DNA of 18,658 nt from Nevskiaceae bacterium (GTDB lineage: Bacteria; Pseudomonadota; Gammaproteobacteria; Steroidobacterales; Steroidobacteraceae): NCBI GenBank assembly GCA_031277355.1, contig JAITMN010000161.1, forward strand, positions 1 to 18,658, read 5' to 3'. The notes under the pieces were generated by a model. The model was not told the origin of the DNA. It saw only the letters and a program-made list of their open reading frames with translations, and made no database searches. Below are positions 6,925 through 14,985 of the stretch, piece by piece. A program made the translations under genes and the position numbers. Numbering within the stretch: the stretch's first letter is position 1; every line of letters begins with the position of its first letter.

Positions 6925-8157
6925 CTAACTGCTTGCCGAATCAGCCGATTCCTGGCGTGGCAAAAAAGCACCAACCACGTCATTGAGGAAACGCTGGCCC
7001 AGCGGGGTGGCCTGCCAGGACTCGCCGGAGTGGTCGATCAGCCCCTGGGACGATAGCCGGTCGAGGACGGGCCGCACCGCCGCGAAGGGGTGGCCGGTAC
7101 GGGACTGAAACAGCTCGGCGGTGAAACCGGCGTTCAGGCGCAGCGCGTTGAGCATGAATTCAAAGGGCAGGTCCTGCGGCGGGAGCGGTCGCCACTGCGG
7201 GCCATCGGCGGCGCTGGCGAGGTAGCGGCGCGGTTCGCGCAGATGCGTGCTGCGCAGGATGCGCGAGAGCTGCTGCGTGAGCTTGCCGTGCGCGCCCGCG
7301 CCCAAGCCGATGTAGTCGCCGAAGCGCCAGTAGTTCAGGTTGTGGCGGCACTGGCGGCCCGCGCTGGCGTAGGCCGACACCTCGTAATGCGCAAAACCGT
7401 GCGCGGCCAGCAGCCCCTGACATTCCACCTGCATCTGCCAGCACGCCTCCTCGTCCGGCAACGGCGGCGGCTGCGCGGCAAAGCGCGTGCCGGGTTCCAG
7501 CGTCAGTTGGTAGTGCGACAGGTGCGCGGGCGCAAGCGCCAACGCAGCGGTGACATCGGCCAGCGCGCCGGCGATGGATTGCGCGGGCAGGCCGTACATC
7601 AGGTCGAGATTGAAATTCGGCAGCGCGGCGGCGTGCAGTTCTTCGGCGGCGCGCGCCACGTCAGCGGGGACGTGGATGCGGCCCAGCGCGGCAAGCGCGG
7701 TGGCGTCGAAACTCTGCGCACCCAGCGACACGCGGTTGACGCCGGCGTCGCGGTAGCCGGCGAAACGACCGCGCTCCACGGTGGCGGGATTGGCTTCGAG
7801 CGTGACTTCGGCATCGGCGGTGAAGGGCAGGTGGCGGCGCAGGTCGTCGAGTACGCGGGCGATCAGGTCCGGGGGGAAAAGACTGGGCGTGCCGCCGCCG
7901 AAGAACACGCTGATGACGGGACGACCGGCGAAGGCGGGGGCTTGCGCGGTGAGGTCGGCGTGCAGTGCGTCGAGGTAGCGCTCACCGGGGAGCGCTTCGC
8001 GCAGCACATGCGAGTTGAAGTCGCAGTACGGGCATTTGCTGACGCACCAGGGGAAGTGGACGTAGACGGATAGCGGCGGCGGCTCCCAAAGGGGCGATGG
8101 AACGGGCGGCGAGGCTGATGCCCGTGACGCGGCACCCGCCAGGTTCGCGCCGCTCAC
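6925..8157 (-). CDS. hemW: Radical SAM heme chaperone HemW
   Basis: HemW proteins bind heme and a 4Fe-4S cluster and help insert heme into target enzymes; many are mislabelled as coproporphyrinogen III oxidase. The 410-residue product has the radical SAM motif CVSKCPYC (C38, C42, C45) and FFGGGTPS (85-92), which belongs to the SAM-binding part. HNLNYW (272-277) and GLGAGAHGK (284-292) are typical of HemW. The C-terminal HemN-like domain is complete. The GTG at 8157 overlaps the rdgB stop by four bases (GTGA), so it is translationally coupled and is the last gene of the PP2C-rph-rdgB-hemW operon. Residues 1-28 before the YVHFPWC segment are Ala/Pro-rich and longer than in many homologues. Confidence 0.95.
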   Translation of the reverse strand: MSGANLAGAASRASASPPVPSPLWEPPPLSVYVHFPWCVSKCPYCDFNSHVLREALPGERYLDALHADLTAQAPAFAGRPVISVFFGGGTPSLFPPDLIARVLDDLRRHLPFTADAEVTLEANPATVERGRFAGYRDAGVNRVSLGAQSFDATALAALGRIHVPADVARAAEELHAAALPNFNLDLMYGLPAQSIAGALADVTAALALAPAHLSHYQLTLEPGTRFAAQPPPLPDEEACWQMQVECQGLLAAHGFAHYEVSAYASAGRQCRHNLNYWRFGDYIGLGAGAHGKLTQQLSRILRSTHLREPRRYLASAADGPQWRPLPPQDLPFEFMLNALRLNAGFTAELFQSRTGHPFAAVRPVLDRLSSQGLIDHSGESWQATPLGQRFLNDVVGAFLPRQESADSASS

Positions 8158-8780
8158 CGCAGATGCGCCAACAGCGCATGCAGCGCGCGGGCGCGATGGC
8201 TCACTGCATTCTTCGCGGCGGCGTCCATCTGCGCCACGGTGATGCCCGCCGTGTTCGGCGCACCTTCGAGCGTCATCGCATCCGGAATGAACAGCGGGTC
8301 GTAACCAAAACCGCCCGCTCCTTTTTCAGCCGTTGCGATGCATCCGGTCCAACTGCCATCGGCCAGCAGTGGCGAGGGATCATCGGCGCTGCGCACCAGC
8401 GCAATCACGCAGCGATAGGCCGCCGTGCGACACGCATCATCAACGCCTGCCAATTCACCCAGCAGCTTCGCATTGTTCTGCGCATCGCTGGCGCCCTCGC
8501 CCGCATAACGCGCGCTGCGCACGCCAGGACGACCATCAAGCGCGTCCACTTCCAGTCCCGAATCATCGGCCAATGCCGGCAAACCCGAGACGGCAGCGGC
8601 ATGACGCGCCTTCAGCAGCGCATTGGCTTCAAAGGTGTGGCCGGTTTCCTCCGGCGACTCGATGCCCAGCGCGCTTTGCAGCAGCACGTCGATGTGAAGC
8701 GGCGCGAGCAGCGCCAGCAATTCGCGCAGCTTGCCGGCATTGCCGCTGGCGAGCACGACACGCCGCAGCGCAGTGTTCAC
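8154..8780 (-). CDS. rdgB: dITP/XTP pyrophosphatase (RdgB/HAM1 family)
   Basis: The enzyme hydrolyses non-canonical purine triphosphates (dITP, ITP, XTP) to monophosphates and so keeps them out of DNA and RNA. The 208-residue product shows SGNAGK (12-17), LADDSGLEVDAL (70-81), PGVRSARYAG (85-94), GGFGYDPLF (156-164) and the C-terminal SHRARAL. The start is GTG at 8780, 12 bases after the rph stop. The end overlaps hemW. The segment between the GYDPLF and SHR motifs (DAMTLEGAPNTAGITVAQ) departs from the common wording but keeps the length. Confidence 0.95.
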   Translation of the reverse strand: MNTALRRVVLASGNAGKLRELLALLAPLHIDVLLQSALGIESPEETGHTFEANALLKARHAAAVSGLPALADDSGLEVDALDGRPGVRSARYAGEGASDAQNNAKLLGELAGVDDACRTAAYRCVIALVRSADDPSPLLADGSWTGCIATAEKGAGGFGYDPLFIPDAMTLEGAPNTAGITVAQMDAAAKNAVSHRARALHALLAHLR

Positions 8781-8792
8781 GCTACAAGCCCT

Positions 8793-9536
8793 TCAACCCA
8801 CCGGCAGCGGCGCAGACAGCGCCGCGCGCTGCAACGCGAACAACTGCTGCGCGCCCTGCGTGGCCAGCAGCAGCAATTGATCCAACTCATCGCGACGCAT
8901 CGCATGACCTTCGGCCGTGCCCTGCACTTCGATGAAGCCGCCGCCGCTGTTCATCACGACATTCATGTCGGTCTCGGCGGTGGAGTCTTCGGCGTAATCC
9001 AGATCAAGCACCGCGCGCCCGTCCACAATACCCACCGACACCGCAGCCACCTGCCCATACAGCGGACTTGCGATGCCCTTCGTCGCGGCAAGCTTCGCGC
9101 AGGCATCGGCAAGCGCCACATACGCGCCGCTGACCGACGCGGTGCGCGTGCCGCCATCGGCCTGCAACACATCGCAGTCGAGCGTGACGGTGCGCTCGCC
9201 GAGGGCCTTCAGATCAAGCGCAGCGCGCAGACTGCGGCCAATCAGCCGCTGGATTTCCTGCGTGCGGCCCGACTGCTTGCCCCTGGCCGCCTCGCGCGCA
9301 CCGCGCGTGTGCGTGGCGCGCGGCAGCATGCCGTATTCGGCAGTGACCCAGCCCTGCCCTCGTCCGCGCAGAAACGAAGGCACGCCTTCTTCGATGCTCG
9401 CGGTGCACAGCACCCGCGTGAGCCCAAACTCCACCAGCACCGAACCTTCGGCCCAGCGCGTGAAGCCGCGCGTGAAACGCACCGGACGCATCTGCTCCGG
9501 GGAACGGCCATCCTGTCGCAGCGCGCCGGTGTTCAT
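8793..9536 (-). CDS. rph: Ribonuclease PH
   Basis: RNase PH is a phosphorolytic 3'-to-5' exoribonuclease that trims tRNA 3' ends. The 247-residue product has the phosphate-binding GGTRTASVSGAY segment (R131), and the metal and catalytic acids in LDYAEDSTAETDMN (D184, D190). The RTQEIQRLIGRSLRA helix and MRRDELDQLLLLA near the end are also present. The ATG at 9536 overlaps the PP2C stop by four bases (ATGA), which decides the start over upstream options in the same frame. No truncation of the C-terminus, as known from E. coli K-12, is seen here. Confidence 0.97.
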   Translation of the reverse strand: MNTGALRQDGRSPEQMRPVRFTRGFTRWAEGSVLVEFGLTRVLCTASIEEGVPSFLRGRGQGWVTAEYGMLPRATHTRGAREAARGKQSGRTQEIQRLIGRSLRAALDLKALGERTVTLDCDVLQADGGTRTASVSGAYVALADACAKLAATKGIASPLYGQVAAVSVGIVDGRAVLDLDYAEDSTAETDMNVVMNSGGGFIEVQGTAEGHAMRRDELDQLLLLATQGAQQLFALQRAALSAPLPVG

Positions 9537-10270
9537 AGCACTCGCAGCGCGGCGGCAGAGGTGTTGTCGCTGGCCGCGCCGGCTGACCTCGTGGCGAAAT
9601 CGGCAATCGCGTACAGCGCCGTGGGCAGCGCAACGCCGCAATACAGCGAAGCGGCGATATCCTCATCGCGCAGATTCGCCCAGAACCCGTCGGTGCACAC
9701 CAGCATCGTATCGCCGGGGCGCATGCGCACGCAGCGGCTGATCGTCATCTCGGGAATCAACTGCTCACCACCCAGACAGCTCTCCACATAGTTGCGCATC
9801 GGATGATGATGCGCCTGTTCGGGACGGATCAACCCTTCCTGCAACAGCAGTTCCACATGGCTGTGATCGCGCGAGCGGTTGATCACCTGGCCATTGCGCA
9901 GATGATAGATGCGGCTGTCGCCGGCATGCGCCCACCAAGCCGTGTTCTGCTGCACCAGACACAGCGCGGCGGTGGCGCGCGGCCGATGCTCGACGGGCAG
10001 CAGCGCGCCAAACGCGGCGACCTCGGCATGCGCCTGCCCCATAGACAGATGCAGAAACGCCAGCGGATCAAGCAGCGGCGGGGATTGCTGCAACAGGCAC
10101 GCGAGCACCACCGAGCGCGCCATCTCCGCCGCGTACGCGCCGTCGGCATGGCCGCCCATGCCGTCGAAGGCCGCGACCATCGCGACCTCGGCATCGGCGA
10201 AAACCGCCAGACGATCCTGATTTTCGTCACGCGATCCGAGCAGGCTGACTTCGGCGATTTCGACTTGCAA
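9533..10270 (-). CDS. PP2C-family serine/threonine protein phosphatase
   Basis: This is a 245-residue cytoplasmic metal-dependent phosphatase of the PphA/Stp1 type. Metal and phosphate motifs are in order: RDENQD (14-19), FDGMGGH (35-41, D36), HAGDSRIYHL (115-124), VCTDGF (191-196) and SDNTSA (234-239). The only usable start is TTG at 10270, because an in-frame TGA lies five codons upstream and the next ATG is inside the catalytic core. This implies weak initiation. It heads the operon with rph, rdgB and hemW and is divergent from yicC. A partner kinase is not in the window, so substrates are unknown. Confidence 0.92.
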   Translation of the reverse strand: MQVEIAEVSLLGSRDENQDRLAVFADAEVAMVAAFDGMGGHADGAYAAEMARSVVLACLLQQSPPLLDPLAFLHLSMGQAHAEVAAFGALLPVEHRPRATAALCLVQQNTAWWAHAGDSRIYHLRNGQVINRSRDHSHVELLLQEGLIRPEQAHHHPMRNYVESCLGGEQLIPEMTISRCVRMRPGDTMLVCTDGFWANLRDEDIAASLYCGVALPTALYAIADFATRSAGAASDNTSAAALRVL

Positions 10271-10343
10271 GACCTGTCCCGGTGTTCAGTTAAACTAGCC
10301 CTGTAGTATTGCACTTTCACAATGCAGCCAGGTAGGGCAGCCC
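10271..10343. promoter_or_regulatory. Divergent control region between the PP2C operon and yicC-gmk-rpoZ-spoT
   Basis: The 73-base gap must carry promoters for both operons. It has an AT-rich centre (about 10288-10318) with GTTAAACTAG and TAGTATTG. No -35/-10 pair is good enough to assign. An AGGTAGGG stretch before the yicC ATG serves as its ribosome binding site. Confidence 0.35.
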
Positions 10344-11219
10344 ATGATTCTCAGCATGACCGGATTCGCCCGCAGCGAGGCGGCTCTGGGTTCCGGTTCG
10401 TTGATCTGCGAGCTTCGCAGCGTCAATCACCGTTTCCTCGAAGCCTCGTTGCGATTACCGGAAGAATTGCGCGCACTGGAAGGCGAGTTGCGCGCCCGAC
10501 TGCAACAGGAACTGCGACGCGGCAAGGTGGACTGCAACTTCACCTATCGCGCCACGGTGCAGGGCAGAGGCGCGCTGGAGGTGGATACGGCGCTGGTGTC
10601 GCGTCTGGTGCCGGCGCTGGCGCAATTGGCCGAAGCCACGCGCAGCATCACGCATCCCCAGCAATTGGACCTGATCGACCTGCTGCGCTTCCCCGGCGTG
10701 CTGCGCGAGGCCACCTCCGACACCGACGCGCTGCTCGGCGAAGCACGCGCAGTCTTCGCGCAGGCGGTCACGGACTTGAAGGCGATGCGCGCACGCGAAG
10801 GCGCGCGACTGGCCGAAGTCATCGGCACGCGCTGCGATCAACTCTCGGGGCTGGTTGCGCAGGTGCGCGCACGCCTGCCCGAAGTGCATGCGGCGATTCG
10901 CGCGAAGTTCGCCGAGCGCCTGGCCGAACTCAACGCCGCCGTAGACAGCGACCGCGTGGAGCAGGAAATCGTGCTGATGCTGCAAAGGCTCGACGTGGCC
11001 GAAGAACTCGACCGTCTCGACGGCCACCTGACCGAAACGCGCAAGATCACCGCCAGTCCCGAACCGGCGGGGCGGCGTTTGGATTTTCTGATGCAGGAGC
11101 TCAATCGCGAGGCCAACACGCTGTCGTCGAAGTCGCAAGACCTTGCCATGACGCGGCTGGCGGTGGACATGAAAGTGCTGATCGAGCAGATGCGCGAGCA
11201 GGTGCAGAACGTGGAGTAA
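10344..11219 (+). CDS. yicC: YicC-family endoribonuclease
   Basis: The 291-residue cytoplasmic protein matches YicC, a family shown in E. coli to act as an endoribonuclease that can target small RNAs. The N-terminus MILSMTGFARSEA, then ELRSVNHRFLEASLRLPEEL, and the C-terminal half with GRRLDFLMQELNREANTLSSK are the family's hallmark segments. It heads the plus-strand set yicC-gmk-rpoZ-spoT, a common gammaproteobacterial order. After its stop, a CCGCGC/GCGCGG hairpin with a 3-base loop (11229-11243) has no T-run and is not a clear terminator. Confidence 0.96.
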   Translation: MILSMTGFARSEAALGSGSLICELRSVNHRFLEASLRLPEELRALEGELRARLQQELRRGKVDCNFTYRATVQGRGALEVDTALVSRLVPALAQLAEATRSITHPQQLDLIDLLRFPGVLREATSDTDALLGEARAVFAQAVTDLKAMRAREGARLAEVIGTRCDQLSGLVAQVRARLPEVHAAIRAKFAERLAELNAAVDSDRVEQEIVLMLQRLDVAEELDRLDGHLTETRKITASPEPAGRRLDFLMQELNREANTLSSKSQDLAMTRLAVDMKVLIEQMREQVQNVE

Positions 11220-11294
11220 GCGGCGCTGCCGCGCGATGCGCGGAGCGGCCGGCGATTGGACTATCATTGTTGATTCCATGATTGCGTCGATTCC

Positions 11295-11906
11295 ATGACC
11301 GCCCAGCTCTATGTGATCTCCGCTCCTTCCGGCGCGGGCAAGACTTCGCTGATCCGCGCACTGCGCGAGAAGCATCCGCAACTGTTGCTGTCCACCTCGC
11401 ACACCACGCGCGCGCCCCGGCCCAACGAACAGCATGGCCGTGAGTATTTTTTCGTCGATAAATCTGCCTTCGAGCAGATGATCGCCGCCGGTGAATTTCT
11501 CGAACACGCGCAGGTCTTCGACAATCACTACGGCACCAGCCAGCAGCAGTTGAAAGACAAGCTCGCCAGCGGCGCCGACGTGGTGCTTGAAATCGACTGG
11601 CAGGGCGCGCGTCAGGTGCGGCGTCTGCTGCCGGCTTCGCGCTCGATTTTCATCCTCCCGCCCTCGCTGGAGGCGCTGCGCACCCGCCTCACGACCCGCC
11701 AGACCGACAGCCCCGAAGTGATCGCCCGGCGCCTGGCCGACGCGGTGGCCGACATGGGCCACTACCGCGAATTCGACTATGTGATCGTCAACGACGACTT
11801 CGCCCGCGCGCTGGCCGATCTGGAAAAAATCCTTGCCGGTCAAGGGGAAGCCTGGCGCTCCGGCCGCCCGGAACTTTCTGGGCTGGCCGGCGATCTGCTA
11901 CACTGA
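11295..11906 (+). CDS. gmk: Guanylate kinase
   Basis: The enzyme phosphorylates GMP to GDP with ATP, and so supplies the GTP pool used downstream for (p)ppGpp. The 203-residue product has the P-loop SAPSGAGKTS (9-18) and the GMP-binding segment STSHTTRAPRPNEQHGREYFF (33-53). LEIDWQGARQVRR and a C-terminal VIVNDDF motif complete the fold. The ATG at 11295 gives the normal N-terminus, but no Shine-Dalgarno is visible. The ten bases GATTCCATGA around the start are also present 17 bases upstream (11272-11281), where the ATG is out of frame. Confidence 0.97.
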   Translation: MTAQLYVISAPSGAGKTSLIRALREKHPQLLLSTSHTTRAPRPNEQHGREYFFVDKSAFEQMIAAGEFLEHAQVFDNHYGTSQQQLKDKLASGADVVLEIDWQGARQVRRLLPASRSIFILPPSLEALRTRLTTRQTDSPEVIARRLADAVADMGHYREFDYVIVNDDFARALADLEKILAGQGEAWRSGRPELSGLAGDLLH

Positions 11907-11939
11907 TCGACCTTTCACCCGAAGCCCTCAGGATCGTCC

Positions 11940-12221
11940 ATGGCCCGCGTAACCGTCGAAGACTGTCTGCACAACGTCGACAACCTGTTCCAGCTGGTGC
12001 TGCTGGCGTCGGCCCGCGCCCGGCGGCTGGCCAACGGCGCAGAGCCCACGGTGGCCATCGACAACGACAAAGTCACGGTGATCGCGCTGCGTGAAATCGC
12101 CGAAGGCAACATCACGCCCGAGATGCTGTTGGAACCCGAGCCGGTGCCCGAGCCGGTGGTCAACGACATCGACGCGCAGCTTGAACGCTTCCGCGCACCG
12201 CAGTTCGGCCTCGGAGATTAA
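11940..12221 (+). CDS. rpoZ: RNA polymerase omega subunit
   Basis: The 93-residue product is the small subunit that assists RNA polymerase assembly and forms part of the ppGpp site at the interface with beta-prime. MARVTVEDCL, FQLVLLASARARRLANG and DNDKVTVIALREIAEGNI are standard. Two bases of usual omega wording differ near the front (CLHNVDNLFQL where CLDKVDNRFQL is common). An AGGA lies seven bases before the ATG. It sits 33 bases after gmk and 29 before spoT; the pairing of rpoZ and spoT is functionally fitting. Confidence 0.96.
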   Translation: MARVTVEDCLHNVDNLFQLVLLASARARRLANGAEPTVAIDNDKVTVIALREIAEGNITPEMLLEPEPVPEPVVNDIDAQLERFRAPQFGLGD

Positions 12222-12250
12222 CGTCCCCTGTTAACGCAAGGAGCGCGATC

Positions 12251-14443
12251 GTGGACTACTCTCCGTCGCTCCTTGGGTCTTCGCTGCTGGGGCTGATCCC
12301 CGGTTCCAGCGAACGGCGCGCACCGGGCCGGCATGAACTGCTGGCCAAGGTTGAAGATTATCTGCCCGCCGAACAAGTCGAGCGCGTGCGCTCGGCCATC
12401 GAATTCGGCGCGGCCGCGCATCTGGGCCAGAAGCGTCGCTCCGGCGAACCTTACATTGCGCATCCGCTGGCGGCAGCCGGATTGCTCGCCGATCTGCGTC
12501 TGGATGCAGACACCATCGTTGCTGCGATTCTGCATGATGTGATCGAAGACACGCCCGCCGCGAAGGAAGATGTGGCAGCGCGCTTTGGCAACGATGTGGC
12601 CGAGATCGTCGATGGCGTAACCAAACTCGATCAGATTCAGTTCAAGAGCCGCGAAGAAGCGCAGGCCGAGAGCTTTCGCAAGATGCTGCTGGCGATGGTG
12701 CGCGATCTGCGCGTGATCATGGTCAAGCTCGCCGATCGCACGCACAACATGCGCACGATCGGCAGCATGTCGCCGCAGCGACGAAGGCAGATTGCGCGCG
12801 AGACGCTGGAAATCTACGCACCGGTGGCCGAGCGTCTGGGCCTGTATTCGATGAAGCTGGAACTGGAGGACCTGGGCTTTCGCGCGTTGTATCCGGAACG
12901 TTACCGCGTCATCGAACGTGCGCTGAAACGCGCGCGCGGCAATCAGAAGGAATTTCTGGGCAAGATCGAAAAGGCACTGAAAGAGGCGTTGAAGAAAGCC
13001 GGCATCGAGGGTGAAGTCGAATCGCGCGAAAAGCACCTCTACAGCATCTACCGCAAGATGCGCCGCAAGCGCGCGCTGCTGGCGCAGGTGGTGGATGTAT
13101 ACGGTCTGCGCATTCTCGTGGATTCACCCGACACCTGCTATCGCGCGCTCGGCGTGGTGCATGCCACGTATCGCCCGATGCCGGGGCGCTTCAAGGATTA
13201 CATCGCGATCCCGCGCGTGAACGGCTATCAATCGCTGCACACGACGCTGTTCGGTCCCAATGCGGTGCCGATCGAAGTGCAGATACGCACGCGCGACATG
13301 CATGGCGTCGCCGAGTCCGGCATCGCCGCGCACTGGAAATACAAGGCCGGCGCAACCGGAAGCGATTCGGCGCAGCAGGAACGCGCCCGCGCGTGGATAT
13401 CGCACTTGATGGAGATGCAGGCCAGCGGCAATGCCGAAGAGTTCATCGAGAGCGTGAAGGTCGATCTGTTTCCCGACAAGGTGTATGTGTTCACGCCCAA
13501 GGGCGCGATCCTGCGTCTGCCGCGCGGCGCAACGGTGGTGGACTTCGCCTATGCGGTGCACACCGACATCGGCAATCGCTGTGTTGCGGCGAAGGTGGAC
13601 CGACGACTCTCGCCGCTGCGCACGGTGCTGCGCAATGGTCAGACGATACAGATCATCACCGCCAAGGGCGCTTCACCGAATCCCACCTGGGTCAATTTTG
13701 TTGCCACCGCCAAGGCGCGCAGCGCGATCCGCCACTACCTGCGCTCGTTGCGCCGCACCGAAGCGGTGGAGTTGGGCCGGCAATTGCTCGATGCGGCGCT
13801 GGCCGATTTCAATTTGTCGGTGGATGATCTTGATGCGCAATTGATCGACGCCGCGCTGAAAGAATTCAGTCTGAAGGATCGCGACGAACTGCTGCAGCAG
13901 ATTGGTCTTGGCGAACGGCTCGCGCCCCTGGTGGCACGACGCCTGTTGCCCAGCGACACCACGGTGAGCGGACGCACCACGCCGCTGACGGTGGCGGGCA
14001 CGGAAGGATTGCTGGTCAGCTATGCGCGGTGCTGTCATCCGATTCCGGATGATCCGATCATTGCTTTTTTGTCGAGCGGTCGCGGCATCGTGATCCACCG
14101 CGAGACCTGCGCCAATGTGGAGGACTATCACAAGCATCCCGACAAGTGGCTGCCGGTGGTGTGGAAGGAAGATTTGACTCGCTACTTCAGTTCCGAAGTG
14201 CGCATCGAAACCGCGAACAAAGTGGGCATGCTGGCGGCGATATCCGCAGCCGTGGCCGGCACGGATACCAACATCGGCGAGGCGGCGGTGGCGCAGGGCG
14301 ATGGGGAGATATCGACCATTACGCTTGAAGTGGAAGTGAAGGATCGCAAGCACCTGGCGCGCATCGTGCGCACGATCCGGAAAATGCCCGGAGTGCTGCG
14401 CGTGGCGCGGACTCAGAGTTCGAGGGGAGAGGCGGCAGGGTGA
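12251..14443 (+). CDS. spoT: Bifunctional (p)ppGpp synthetase/hydrolase
   Basis: The 730-residue enzyme makes and degrades the stringent-response alarmone. The hydrolase HD domain (about 45-200) has H71 in AHPL and HDVIED (95-100), both intact. The synthetase domain (about 255-365) has YGLRILVD and PGRFKDYIAIPR. The RFKD (313-316) is the RxKD form found in bifunctional enzymes, not the ExDD of RelA. NGYQSLHT and EVQIRTRDMH follow. Then come a TGS domain (about 408-470), a conserved Cys/His segment YARCCHPIPDD (591-601), and a C-terminal ACT domain (about 645-720). The start is GTG at 12251 with AAGGAG seven bases upstream. It is the last core gene before A+T-richer accessory DNA. Confidence 0.97.
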   Translation: MDYSPSLLGSSLLGLIPGSSERRAPGRHELLAKVEDYLPAEQVERVRSAIEFGAAAHLGQKRRSGEPYIAHPLAAAGLLADLRLDADTIVAAILHDVIEDTPAAKEDVAARFGNDVAEIVDGVTKLDQIQFKSREEAQAESFRKMLLAMVRDLRVIMVKLADRTHNMRTIGSMSPQRRRQIARETLEIYAPVAERLGLYSMKLELEDLGFRALYPERYRVIERALKRARGNQKEFLGKIEKALKEALKKAGIEGEVESREKHLYSIYRKMRRKRALLAQVVDVYGLRILVDSPDTCYRALGVVHATYRPMPGRFKDYIAIPRVNGYQSLHTTLFGPNAVPIEVQIRTRDMHGVAESGIAAHWKYKAGATGSDSAQQERARAWISHLMEMQASGNAEEFIESVKVDLFPDKVYVFTPKGAILRLPRGATVVDFAYAVHTDIGNRCVAAKVDRRLSPLRTVLRNGQTIQIITAKGASPNPTWVNFVATAKARSAIRHYLRSLRRTEAVELGRQLLDAALADFNLSVDDLDAQLIDAALKEFSLKDRDELLQQIGLGERLAPLVARRLLPSDTTVSGRTTPLTVAGTEGLLVSYARCCHPIPDDPIIAFLSSGRGIVIHRETCANVEDYHKHPDKWLPVVWKEDLTRYFSSEVRIETANKVGMLAAISAAVAGTDTNIGEAAVAQGDGEISTITLEVEVKDRKHLARIVRTIRKMPGVLRVARTQSSRGEAAG

Positions 14444-14468
14444 CCTGGACGCGCCGCGAGTACCCGTT

Positions 14469-14503
14469 AGGCTTGCGAGTATCAAATTTAACTTTCGCAA
14501 CCT
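14469..14503. promoter_or_regulatory. Inverted repeat upstream of the IS-broken gene
   Basis: AGGCTTGCGA (14469-14478) and TCGCAACCT (14495-14503) form a dyad with one unpaired base around a 16-base AT-rich spacer. It ends nine bases before the ATG at 14513 and overlaps the ribosome binding site AGGTG (14504-14508) at its edge. It could be an operator. It could also be a weak terminator for spoT, but there is no T-run. Confidence 0.4.
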
Positions 14504-14512
14504 AGGTGAAAA

Positions 14513-14555
14513 ATGGAAATTTTTGTGTTTAGTTCAAGTAATCTCACGAACATAT
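14513..14555 (+). pseudogene. 5' fragment of a small unrecognised gene split by IS66
   Basis: ATG 14513 is preceded by AGGTG four bases upstream and opens a frame reading MEIFVFSSSNLTNI up to the insertion point. In the present sequence the frame runs into the element and stops at TAG 14591, giving a 26-residue peptide. If the element and one 8-bp target copy are removed, the frame continues as WAGVGAKKLAVS in the DNA right of the element. This is direct sequence evidence that one gene was split after its 14th codon. I do not recognise the family. Confidence 0.75.
14548..14555. repeat. Target-site duplication, left copy (GAACATAT)
   Basis: GAACATAT directly precedes the left inverted repeat and is repeated exactly after the right one. 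Eight bases is the length IS66 elements generate. Confidence 0.95.
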
Positions 14556-14575
14556 GTAAGCCCCCGGCAAACCCA
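14556..14575 (+). repeat. IS66 left terminal inverted repeat
   Basis: GTAAGCCCCCGGCAAACCCA; 19 of 20 bases match the reverse complement of the right end. The GTAA start is typical of IS66 family ends. Confidence 0.95.
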
Positions 14576-14603
14576 TCCTCTCCCACCCGATAGCCCGAGA
14601 TAG

Positions 14604-14626
14604 TGTCCACCATTTTCAGGTGGACA
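14604..14626 (+). promoter_or_regulatory. Perfect hairpin over the tnpA ribosome binding site
   Basis: TGTCCACC (14604-14611) and GGTGGACA (14619-14626) form an 8-bp stem with a 7-base loop. The stem ends two bases before the tnpA ATG at 14629, and its 3' arm contains the only Shine-Dalgarno-like bases (AGGTGG). It probably limits tnpA translation; read-in transcripts would carry it too. Confidence 0.6.
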
Positions 14627-14628
14627 CC

Positions 14629-14985
14629 ATGGCGAATACGGAATTGGCAGTTACCGACAGCAATCGACGTCGCAGGCGCAGTTTCAGCAAGGCGTACAAG
14701 GCACAGGTGGTAGCCGAGTGCGGGCAAGGGGCTTCGACGGCCTCGGTGGCACTGGCGCACGGGTTAAACGCGAATCTGGTGTGGAAGTGGGTACGCAGTG
14801 CACAGGCGGCCGGCGCACTGGCTGCGTCGCCGGCGTTCATTGCGATCAAACCTGCGGCCCTGCCCCCAGCAACCACGCAGCGCATCCAAGTGCGGCTTAG
14901 CCGGGGTGATATCCAGGTTGAAGTGCGTTGGCCGGTGGAGGAGGCGTCGGTGTGCGCGGCGTGGTTGCGGCAGATGCTGCGATGA
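14629..14985 (+). CDS. tnpA: IS66 accessory protein TnpA
   Basis: The 118-residue protein is the first IS66 gene product, needed for transposition together with TnpB and TnpC. A basic N-terminus (NRRRRRSFSKAYK) is followed by a helix-turn-helix (about 20-58: KAQVVAECGQGASTASVA, then LNANLVWKWVR), of the kind that binds terminal repeats. I prefer ATG 14629; a GTG three codons upstream lies in the hairpin. The stop overlaps the tnpB start as ATGA. Confidence 0.9.
   Translation: MANTELAVTDSNRRRRRSFSKAYKAQVVAECGQGASTASVALAHGLNANLVWKWVRSAQAAGALAASPAFIAIKPAALPPATTQRIQVRLSRGDIQVEVRWPVEEASVCAAWLRQMLR

Noticed and set aside
8097..9791. 564-codon plus-strand open frame
   Set aside because: Antisense to hemW, rdgB, rph and the phosphatase, all firmly identified. 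It has no recognisable motif.
11229..11243. CCGCGC/GCGCGG hairpin after yicC as an intrinsic terminator
   Set aside because: No T-tract follows, and gmk is expected to be read from the same transcript.
10455..11843. 462-codon minus-strand open frame
   Set aside because: Antisense shadow of yicC and gmk.
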